From: Microbacterium sp. 2FI
GTDB lineage: Bacteria > Actinomycetota > Actinomycetes > Actinomycetales > Microbacteriaceae
Direction: 5' to 3'
Assembly: GCF_005502885.1 (NCBI RefSeq)
Contig: NZ_SCMR01000001.1
Span: 124,001-188,000, forward strand
DNA: 64,000 bases
The stretch's first letter is position 1; each line of letters begins with the position of its first letter. Below, piece after piece: positions 17,001-24,184 of the stretch. Position numbers and translations under genes: made by a program. The notes beneath the pieces are model-generated. The model worked only from the letters and a program-made list of their open reading frames with translations. It was not told the origin of the DNA and made no database searches.

Positions 17001-18002
17001 TCAGAGGCGCCGAGAAAGCTCGTCCCAGCAGCGGCCGAGCCTCGCGAGCCACCAGTCGCGACGCTCTGCGGAGGCCGCGTGCTCGTCGAGCAGCGCGGCA
17101 TCGGGGATCACACGACCGACCGGAAGCATGCCGCCGTGCGGTGCGAGCGGCGGTGAGACGACGTCGGCGGTGAACAGCGCCGCCGTGCCGAGACCGCAGT
17201 CGTAGTCGAGATCGGGGAGCGCCGCCGCGAGCGCCGCCCCCATCGCGAGCCCGACCGAGGTGTCGAGCGCGCTCGAGACGACGACCGGCAGCCCGGCCTC
17301 GGCGACGATCGCGAGCGCGCGGCGCACGCCACCGAGTGGCTGGGCCTTGATCACGAGCAGATCGGCGGCGCCCGCGCGAGCGACCGCGAGAGGGTCGGCG
17401 GCCTTGCGCACGCTCTCGTCGGCGGCGATCGGGATGCCCATGTACTTCACGCGGCGGCGGAGTTCGGCGAGTTCGTCGACGCTCGCGCACGGCTGCTCGG
17501 CGTACTCGAGGTCGAACTCGGCCAGTGCGTGGATCGCGTGCTCGGCCTCGTCGACGTTCCAGGCGCCGTTCGCATCGACGCGGATGCGGCCTTCGGCGCC
17601 CATCGCCTCGCGGACGGCCCGCACGCGCGCGACGTCGTCGGACAGGCGCTGACCGGGCTCGGCGACCTTGACCTTCGCGGTGCGGCAGCCGTCGAAGCGG
17701 GCAAGGATCCCGGCGACGGATGCGGCGGGCACGGCGGGCACCGTGGCGTTGACCGCGATCGCGTCTCGGCGGGCTGCGGGCTGCGGCATCCATCCGAAGT
17801 CGATCGCCGCCGCGAGCCAGGTCGCGGCCTCGGCGTCGTCGTACTCGACGAAGGGGGAGAACTCGGTCCAGCCCTCGGGGCCTTCGAAGAGCAGTGCCTC
17901 GCGCACCTCGACTCCGCGGAAGCGGGCCGCGAGCGGCAGCGCGACCACACGGGCGGTGGCAAGGATCTCGTCGAGCGGGGGCAGCGTCGCCTCAGTGGTC
18001 AC
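17001..18002 (-). CDS. menC: o-Succinylbenzoate synthase
   Basis: This 333-residue enolase-superfamily enzyme dehydrates SHCHC to o-succinylbenzoate in menaquinone synthesis. The catalytic lysine pair is in TAKVKVAEPG, the metal ligands are in RIRVDANGAW (Asp), DLEYAEQPC (Glu) and IPIAADES (Asp), and the second catalytic lysine is in LLVIKAQPLGG. All expected residues are present. The GTG start at 18002 lies six bases from CAGGAT (18009-18014, minus strand), which suggests a leaderless mRNA. It stands apart from the main men cluster, about 10 kb upstream of menB. Confidence 0.93.
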   Translation of the reverse strand: MTTEATLPPLDEILATARVVALPLAARFRGVEVREALLFEGPEGWTEFSPFVEYDDAEAATWLAAAIDFGWMPQPAARRDAIAVNATVPAVPAASVAGILARFDGCRTAKVKVAEPGQRLSDDVARVRAVREAMGAEGRIRVDANGAWNVDEAEHAIHALAEFDLEYAEQPCASVDELAELRRRVKYMGIPIAADESVRKAADPLAVARAGAADLLVIKAQPLGGVRRALAIVAEAGLPVVVSSALDTSVGLAMGAALAAALPDLDYDCGLGTAALFTADVVSPPLAPHGGMLPVGRVIPDAALLDEHAASAERRDWWLARLGRCWDELSRRL

Positions 18003-18044
18003 AAGCCCATCCTGCCGTCTTCCCTCTCTTCCCGTGCCTGCCGG

Positions 18045-18127
18045 GCCGAAAACCTGCCCGGTCCCGTCGACACGCCGACGACGGATGCCGCAACCCGGCG
18101 TGTCGTGTCACGGAGCAGGTTTTCGGC
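18045..18127. repeat. Nested intergenic palindrome upstream of menC and padR
   Basis: The outer arms GCCGAAAACCTGC (18045-18057) and GCAGGTTTTCGGC (18115-18127) are perfect. The inner arms CGACACGCCG (18068-18077) and CGGCGTGTCG (18096-18105) are also perfect. The element lies between divergent start codons, so it is not simply a terminator. Confidence 0.75.
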
Positions 18128-18156
18128 ACCCGGGTACTCGGGGGATGCCGAATCAA

Positions 18157-18199
18157 TATCAATGTGTCATTGACGATAGTGTGTGCCACACAGTACAGT
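18157..18199 (+). promoter_or_regulatory. PadR promoter and operator
   Basis: TCAATG (18159-18164) and CATTGA (18168-18173) form a perfect inverted repeat with a three-base spacer. TACAGT at 18194-18199 is the -10 box, seven bases before the ATG at 18207. The palindrome would block the upstream part of this leaderless promoter, consistent with PadR autorepression. Confidence 0.65.
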
Positions 18200-18206
18200 G
18201 TGAGCC

Positions 18207-18542
18207 ATGAGCGAATCCGAGATCCTCGACACGCACCTGCAGGAGCTGCGGCGCGGCACGGTGGTGCTGGCGTGCCTCCGCCTGCTCGTGCAGCCGGGCT
18301 ACGGCTACGGCCTGCTCGAAGAGCTCGAGGTGCGCGGCTTCGCGACCGATGCGAACACGCTGTATCCGCTGCTGCGGCGGCTCGAGAAGCAGGGGCACCT
18401 CACGAGCGAGTGGAACACCGACGAGGCGCGGCCTCGCAAGTTCTACCGCACGAGCGACGCGGGCACGCGCCTGGCCGCCGCCCTCACCGACGACTTCCGT
18501 GCGATCGCCGCTGCGATCGCGACCCTTCCCCAGGAGGACTGA
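18207..18542 (+). CDS. PadR family transcriptional regulator
   Basis: This 111-residue protein is a winged-helix PadR repressor: GTVVLACLRLLVQPGYGYGLLEEL, then NTLYPLLRRLEKQGHLTSEW and the wing RKFYRTSDAG. It is the short, one-domain form. The ATG is seven bases after TACAGT (18194-18199), so it is probably leaderless. The stop codon is one base before the ATG of a permease-prefix membrane protein, whose ribosome-binding site (GGAGG) lies inside this gene. The two-gene module recurs at 35080-36332. Confidence 0.92.
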   Translation: MSESEILDTHLQELRRGTVVLACLRLLVQPGYGYGLLEELEVRGFATDANTLYPLLRRLEKQGHLTSEWNTDEARPRKFYRTSDAGTRLAAALTDDFRAIAAAIATLPQED

Positions 18543-18543
18543 C

Positions 18544-19509
18544 ATGACCAGCACGACATTCACCGACCGCTACGTGGACGCCGCGATGCGGACCGTCCCT
18601 GAGAGCCAGCGTGCCGACCTCGCGGCCGAGCTGCGCGCCTCGATCGATGATCAGATCGACGCGCGCGTGGACAACGGCGAGTCGCGGGACGCGGCCGAAC
18701 GTGCCGTGCTCACCGATCTCGGCGACCCCGACAAGCTCGCGGCCGGCTACACGGACCGGCCGCTGCACCTGATCGGTCCGAAGTACTACCTCGACTGGTG
18801 GCGCCTGCTGAAACTGCTGCTGTGGATCGTGCTCCCCGCCGCCGCCTTCGGCGTCGCGCTCGCTCAGACCCTCGAGGGCGAGAGCTTCGGCGCGATCATG
18901 GGCACGCTCTGGGTGACGCTCCTCAGCGTCGGGGTGCACCTGTGCTTCTGGACGACCCTCGTCTTCGTCATCGTCGAACGCAGCGGGGCCGCGCGAGCGG
19001 AGTTCGGCACCTGGAGCGTGGACAGCCTCCCCGAGCCGCGGCCGCGCGGCGTCGGCTTCGGCGACATGATCGCCTCGCTCGTCTTCCTCGCCATCGCGGC
19101 GGGTGCGATCATCTGGGACCTCACGATCGGCTTCGTGCCCTCCTTCGTCACCGACGCCGGCGCTCCCCTGCCGTTCCTGAACCCGGGCCTGTGGCCGTGG
19201 TGGATCGCCGGACTCTTCGTCCTGATGGCGTTCGAGGCGACTCTCGCCGTCGTGGTCTACCTGGTCGGCCGGTGGACGCCTGCGCTCGCCGTGTTCAACA
19301 CCCTGCTCGCCCTCGCGTTCGCCGTGCCCGCCCTCTTCCTCCTCGCGCAGGGACAGCTGCTGAACCCGGAGTTCTTCCCGGCGGTGATCGGCGACGAGGG
19401 CGCCGAGGTCGCCGCGATCGTGAACGTCGTCTTCGGGTTCGGGATCGCCGGGATCGCGCTGTGGGACATCATCGATGTGATCATCAAGACGGTGCGCGAC
19501 CGGCGGTGA
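18544..19509 (+). CDS. Permease-prefix-domain membrane protein (PadR partner)
   Basis: This 321-residue protein begins with a soluble helical prefix (RYVDAAMRTVPESQRADLAAELRASIDDQIDA, then AAERAVLTDLGDPDKLAAGY). This is the permease prefix/DUF1700-like domain often found next to PadR regulators. About seven hydrophobic segments follow from residue 95. The ATG at 18544 has GGAGG nine bases upstream and follows padR at once. In related pairs the membrane protein is under PadR control and may sense or respond to envelope stress. No catalytic residues are visible and I do not assign a reaction. Confidence 0.82.
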   Translation: MTSTTFTDRYVDAAMRTVPESQRADLAAELRASIDDQIDARVDNGESRDAAERAVLTDLGDPDKLAAGYTDRPLHLIGPKYYLDWWRLLKLLLWIVLPAAAFGVALAQTLEGESFGAIMGTLWVTLLSVGVHLCFWTTLVFVIVERSGAARAEFGTWSVDSLPEPRPRGVGFGDMIASLVFLAIAAGAIIWDLTIGFVPSFVTDAGAPLPFLNPGLWPWWIAGLFVLMAFEATLAVVVYLVGRWTPALAVFNTLLALAFAVPALFLLAQGQLLNPEFFPAVIGDEGAEVAAIVNVVFGFGIAGIALWDIIDVIIKTVRDRR

Positions 19510-19588
19510 TGTCGGCGCGCGCGACGGATGCCGCACGCAGTTCGGCTCGTACGCGCCCATCGCTGCGCAGCGCTCGTAGGCTGACACC

Positions 19589-20383
19589 ATGCTTCTCGAC
19601 ACCCCGGTGCGCCTCGGCGTGCAGCTGCAGCCCCAGCACGTCACCTACCCGCAGATCCGCGAGGCCGTCGCCCGGCTCGAAGACCTCGGCGTCGACATCC
19701 TCTTCAACTGGGATCACTTCTACCCGCTCTCGGGCGACCCCGACGGACTGCACTTCGAGTCGTGGACGATGCTCGGCGCGTGGGCCGAGCAGACCGAGCG
19801 GGTCGAGTTCGGCGCACTGGTCAACTGCAACAGCTACCGCAACCCCGACCTGCAGGCCGACATGGCCCGCACGATCGACCACATGTCGGCGCGGGGCGGC
19901 GAGGGCCGGTTCATCTTCGGCACCGGATCGGGCTGGTTCGAGCGCGACTACGACGAGTACGGGTACGAATTCGGCACCGCAGGGTCCCGCCTCGACGACC
20001 TCGCCGACGGCCTTGCTCGCATCGAGGCGCGTTGGTCGGCGCTCAACCCGGCACCGACGCGCCGCATCCCGGTGATGATCGGCGGCAAGGGCGAGCAGAA
20101 GACGCTGCGGCTCGTCGCCCGTCACGCCGACATCTGGCACAGCTTCGTGCGCCCCGAGGAAGTCGCGCACAAGGTCGAGGTCATCGAGCGGTGGGCCGAG
20201 AAGGAGGGCCGCGACACCGGCGGACTCGTCATCTCGAACGAGCTGCAGCGCCGGGGCGAAGACGTCGCCGATGCCCTCTACGCCGCCGGCACGCGAGTGT
20301 TCACGCTGGGCTTCCCGGGTCCCGATTACGACTACGACCTCGTGCGATCGTGGCTGCGCTGGCGCGACGCCAAGAACGCCTGA
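19589..20383 (+). CDS. F420-dependent LLM-class oxidoreductase
   Basis: This 264-residue protein has the luciferase-like monooxygenase TIM-barrel pattern of the F420-dependent group. LGVQLQPQHVTYPQIREAVARLEDLGVDILFNWDHF is at the start, FGALVNCNSYRNPDLQADMARTIDHMS is in the middle, then FIFGTGSGWFERDYDEYGYEF and IPVMIGGKGEQKTLRLVA. It is shorter than typical 300-350-residue members but ends naturally. The ATG lies six bases after TAGGCT (19577-19582), so it is probably leaderless. The substrate is unknown. Cofactor assignment rests on family resemblance. Confidence 0.87.
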   Translation: MLLDTPVRLGVQLQPQHVTYPQIREAVARLEDLGVDILFNWDHFYPLSGDPDGLHFESWTMLGAWAEQTERVEFGALVNCNSYRNPDLQADMARTIDHMSARGGEGRFIFGTGSGWFERDYDEYGYEFGTAGSRLDDLADGLARIEARWSALNPAPTRRIPVMIGGKGEQKTLRLVARHADIWHSFVRPEEVAHKVEVIERWAEKEGRDTGGLVISNELQRRGEDVADALYAAGTRVFTLGFPGPDYDYDLVRSWLRWRDAKNA

Positions 20384-20449
20384 GCTTCCGCAGCGACGGC
20401 GGCGTCATGGGGCGGCTCGGGGGCGGCGCCGGCGAATAGAATCGCCCAG

Positions 20450-23400
20450 GTGAGCACGCCCACCGCAGCACCCCGTTTCGACCTCGACATCGACGGGGTC
20501 GCGCGACCGGCGCGGGCCGAGGCCCTGCTCGAGGCGCTCCGCACGCGCGTCGTCATCGCCGACGGTGCGATGGGAACGATGCTGCAGCGTCACGACCCGA
20601 CGCTCGAGGACTATCAGCAGCTCGAGGGCTGCAACGAGATCCTCAACGTCAGTCGCCCCGACATGATCGGCGACATCCACGACGAGTACCTCGCCGTCGG
20701 CATCGACGCCGTTGAGACCAACACCTTCGGCGCGAACTGGTCGAACCTCGGCGACTACGGCATCGAGCACCGCATCGCCGAACTCGCCGAGGCGGGGGCC
20801 CGCATCGCGCGCGAGCGGGTCGAGGCGGCCGAGGAGCGCGACGGCCGCATGCGCTGGGTGCTGGGGTCGATGGGGCCGGGCACGAAGCTGCCGAGCCTCG
20901 GGCACACCACCTACGACAACCTCAAGCAGACCTTCGCCGAGCAGGCTGAGGGCCTCATCGACGGCGGCGCCGATGCGTTCCTCGTCGAGACCTCGCAGGA
21001 CCTGCTGCAGACCAAGGCCGCCGTCAACGGCTGCAAGCAGGCGATCGTTCGTCGCGGCATCCGCCTTCCCATCTTCGTCGAGGTGACCGTCGAGACCACG
21101 GGCACCATGCTGATGGGAAGCGAGATCGGCGCGGCGCTCACCGCGCTCGAGCCGCTCGGCGTCGACGCGATCGGCCTGAACTGCGCGACCGGGCCGATGG
21201 AGATGAGCGAGCATCTGCGCCACCTCTCGAAGCACTCGCCGGTGCCGGTGGCCTGCATGCCCAACGCCGGGCTGCCGGTGCTCACCGCCGACGGTGCCCA
21301 CTACCCGCTCAACCCTGCGGAGCTCGCCACCGCTCACGAGCAGTTCGTGCGCGAGTTCGGCCTGAGCCTCGTGGGCGGATGCTGCGGCACCACGCCCGAG
21401 CACATGGCCGCCGTCGTCGAGCGCCTGCGTCCGGCAGCCGGCGAGACGCCGGTCGCTGAGCGAGCCGCAGGCGAGACGAAGCGCACCGCACCGATCGCCG
21501 ACCCCGGCGTCGCGAGCCTGTACCAGCACGTGCCGTTCGACCAGGACGCCTCCTACCTCGCGATCGGCGAGCGCACGAACGCGAACGGGTCGAAGGCGTT
21601 CCGCGAGGCGATGCTCGACGAGCGCTGGGACGACTGCGTCGAGATCGCCCGCAACCAGATCCGCGTCGGCGCGCACCTCCTCGACGTGTGCGTGGACTAC
21701 GTCGGCCGAGACGGCGTCGCCGACATCCGCGAGGTCGTCTCGCGCTTCGCGAGCGCGTCGACCCTCCCGCTGGTGATCGACTCGACCGAGCCGGCGGTCA
21801 TCCAAGCAGGGCTCGAGCTCATCGGCGGACGCCCGGTGGTCAACTCGGTCAACTACGAGGACGGGGATGCCGCAGCCAGCCGCTTCGGGCGCATCATGCC
21901 TCTGGTGAAGGAGCACGGCACCGCCGTCATCGCGCTCACGATCGACGAGCAGGGGCAGGCGCGCACCGCCGACGACAAGGTGCGCATCGCGTCGCGGCTC
22001 GTCGACTCACTCGTGGGGGAGTGGGGCATGAAGGTGCCCGACATCATCGTCGACTGCCTCACCTTCCCGATCGCCACCGGCCAGGAGGAGACCCGCCGCG
22101 ACGCGATCGAGACGATTGAGGCGATCCGGCAGATCTCGGCGAAGTATCCCGGCATCCAGACCACCCTCGGTGTCTCGAATGTGTCGTTCGGTCTCAATCC
22201 GGCCGCCCGCAGCGTCTTGAACTCGGTCTTCCTGCACGAGGCGGCAGAAGCCGGCCTCACCTCGGGCATCATCGACGCCGCCAAGATCGTGCCGCTGGCC
22301 TCGGTGCCGGATGATCGCCGAAGAGTCGCGCTCGATCTCGTGTGGGATCGCCGCGAGTACGACGCCGACGGCACGCTGGTCTACGACCCGCTCTCGGCGA
22401 TGCTCGACCTGTTCGACGGCGTCGACAGTGCGGCGCTCAAGGACCAGCGGGCTGCCGAGCTCGCCGCGCTGCCCGTGAACGAGCGCCTCGAGCGCCGCAT
22501 CATCGACGGCGAGGCGAAGGGGCTCGAGGCCGACCTCGACCTCGCGCGCGCGGGTGGCCTCACGGCGCTCCAGATCATCAACGACCACCTCCTCGAGGGC
22601 ATGAAGGTCGTGGGCGAGCGGTTCGGCTCGGGCGAGATGCAGCTGCCGTTCGTGCTGCAGTCCGCCGAGGTGATGAAGACCGCGGTCGCCCTCCTCGAGC
22701 CGCACATGGAGCGGGCGGACGCCTCGGGCAAGGGGCGGATCGTGCTGGCGACCGTCCGCGGCGACGTGCACGACATCGGCAAGAACCTCGTCGACATCAT
22801 CCTCACCAACAACGGCTACGACGTCATCAACCTCGGCATCAAGCAGCCGATCGCCGACATCATCGCCGCGGCAGAAGAGCACGACGCCGACGTCATCGGG
22901 CTGTCGGGGCTGTTGGTGAAGTCGACAGTCGTGATGAAGGAGAACCTCGACGAGCTGCAGTCGCGGGGGCTCGCCAAGCGCTGGCCGGTGATCCTCGGCG
23001 GCGCCGCCCTCACCCGTGCCTACGTCGAAGACGACCTCGCGAGCCGGTTCGACGGCGAGGTGCGCTACGCACGCGATGCGTTCGAGGGGCTGACGCTCAT
23101 GGAGCCGCTCGTGAAGATCGCGCGCGGTGCCGCCCCCGACTCGGTCGGCCTCCCGGCGCTCAAGAAGCGCATCCACCGCGCGGGGTCTCAGCTCACCCTG
23201 ACCGAGCCCGAGGCCATGCCGGCGCGCTCGGATGCGGCATCCGACAATCTCGTGCCCACCCCGCCGTTCTGGGGGACGCGCATCGTCCGCGGCATCGCGC
23301 TCGCCGACTACGCGGCCTTCCTCGACGAACGTGCGACCTTCATGGGTCAGTGGGGGCTCAAGCCCGGCCGCGGCGAGGACGGCCTCTCGTACGAGCAGCT

Positions 23401-24112
23401 CGTCGAGCAGGAGGGCCGCCCGCGGTTGCGGTACTGGCTCGATCGGATCCTCGGCGAGGGGATGCTGGATGCCTCCGTCGCCTACGGGTACTTCCCGGTC
23501 GTCTCGGACGGTGACGACGTCGTCGTGCTCCACCACGGCGACGACCCGACGGGCGCGCTCGGGGTGGCGGGACTCCTGGCGCCCGACGGCGGTTCGGGCG
23601 AACCCGTCGGCACCGATCGGCTGCGCTTCCACTTCCCTCGTCAGCGCCGCGACCGGCACCTCTGCCTCGCCGACTTCGTGCGCTCGCGCGCGTCGGGGCA
23701 CGTCGATGTGATGCCGGTGCAGCTGGTGACAGCCGGTGCACACATCGACTCGGTGACCGCGAAGCTCTTCGCTGAGGACCGCTACCGCGACTACTACGAG
23801 CTCAACGGCCTGGTCATGCAGCTGACCGAGTCGCTCGCGGAGTTCTGGCACGCCCGCATCCGCTCCGAGCTGGGATTCGCAGACGAAGACCCCGCCGACG
23901 TCGCCGGTCTCTTCAAGCTCGAGTACCGCGGTGCCCGCTTCTCGCTCGGCTACCCGGCGTGCCCCGACATGGAAGACCGCCGCAAGGTCGTCGAGCTGCT
24001 GCGCCCCGAGCGCATGGGAGTCGAGCTCAGCGAGGAGCTGCAGCTGCACCCCGAGCAGTCGACCGACGCGTTCGTCTTCCACCACCCCGAGGCGAAGTAC
24101 TTCTCGGTCTGA
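20450..24112 (+). CDS. metH: Cobalamin-dependent methionine synthase
   Basis: This 1220-residue enzyme transfers a methyl group from methyltetrahydrofolate to homocysteine through cobalamin. The homocysteine domain is at about 30-330 (zinc motif VGGCCGTTPEHM near 307). The pterin domain is at about 360-620, and the cobalamin cap and Rossmann domains follow, with the cobalt-ligand motif DVHDIGKN at 772-779. The activation domain is at about 900-1200. The GTG start is seven bases after TAGAAT (20437-20442). The linker between the first two domains (residues 334-344) is encoded by a REP-like sequence. No cobalamin riboswitch is visible upstream. Confidence 0.97.
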   Translation: MSTPTAAPRFDLDIDGVARPARAEALLEALRTRVVIADGAMGTMLQRHDPTLEDYQQLEGCNEILNVSRPDMIGDIHDEYLAVGIDAVETNTFGANWSNLGDYGIEHRIAELAEAGARIARERVEAAEERDGRMRWVLGSMGPGTKLPSLGHTTYDNLKQTFAEQAEGLIDGGADAFLVETSQDLLQTKAAVNGCKQAIVRRGIRLPIFVEVTVETTGTMLMGSEIGAALTALEPLGVDAIGLNCATGPMEMSEHLRHLSKHSPVPVACMPNAGLPVLTADGAHYPLNPAELATAHEQFVREFGLSLVGGCCGTTPEHMAAVVERLRPAAGETPVAERAAGETKRTAPIADPGVASLYQHVPFDQDASYLAIGERTNANGSKAFREAMLDERWDDCVEIARNQIRVGAHLLDVCVDYVGRDGVADIREVVSRFASASTLPLVIDSTEPAVIQAGLELIGGRPVVNSVNYEDGDAAASRFGRIMPLVKEHGTAVIALTIDEQGQARTADDKVRIASRLVDSLVGEWGMKVPDIIVDCLTFPIATGQEETRRDAIETIEAIRQISAKYPGIQTTLGVSNVSFGLNPAARSVLNSVFLHEAAEAGLTSGIIDAAKIVPLASVPDDRRRVALDLVWDRREYDADGTLVYDPLSAMLDLFDGVDSAALKDQRAAELAALPVNERLERRIIDGEAKGLEADLDLARAGGLTALQIINDHLLEGMKVVGERFGSGEMQLPFVLQSAEVMKTAVALLEPHMERADASGKGRIVLATVRGDVHDIGKNLVDIILTNNGYDVINLGIKQPIADIIAAAEEHDADVIGLSGLLVKSTVVMKENLDELQSRGLAKRWPVILGGAALTRAYVEDDLASRFDGEVRYARDAFEGLTLMEPLVKIARGAAPDSVGLPALKKRIHRAGSQLTLTEPEAMPARSDAASDNLVPTPPFWGTRIVRGIALADYAAFLDERATFMGQWGLKPGRGEDGLSYEQLVEQEGRPRLRYWLDRILGEGMLDASVAYGYFPVVSDGDDVVVLHHGDDPTGALGVAGLLAPDGGSGEPVGTDRLRFHFPRQRRDRHLCLADFVRSRASGHVDVMPVQLVTAGAHIDSVTAKLFAEDRYRDYYELNGLVMQLTESLAEFWHARIRSELGFADEDPADVAGLFKLEYRGARFSLGYPACPDMEDRRKVVELLRPERMGVELSEELQLHPEQSTDAFVFHHPEAKYFSV
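21451..21480 (+). repeat. REP-like element inside metH linker
   Basis: GGTCGCTGAGCGAG followed by a GCAG...GCGAGACGAA stretch closely matches the intergenic REP copy at 36381-36406 (GGTCGCTGAGCGAG, then CGCAGCGAGACG). Here it is read in frame as linker between the homocysteine and pterin domains of MetH. It is recognised by eye as one near-copy, so membership in a repeat family is an inference. Confidence 0.55.
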
Positions 24113-24130
24113 GGCCTGCGCGGCAGCGAC

Positions 24131-24184
24131 GAGACGACGCAGATCGTCGTCTCAGCGAGTGGCGACAGCAGACTGCGTCGTCTC
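24131..24184. repeat. Inverted repeat between convergent metH and ECF genes
   Basis: GAGACGACGCAG (24131-24142) and CTGCGTCGTCTC (24173-24184) are perfect 12-base arms. The right arm and part of the centre encode the last residues of the ECF fusion (ETTQSAVATR), so the repeat overlaps a coding tail. It may serve as a terminator for both genes. Confidence 0.7.

Noticed and set aside
20384-20449. A cobalamin riboswitch before metH
   Set aside because: The region is only 66 bases long, lacks the conserved B12 box, and the GTG follows a leaderless -10 box.
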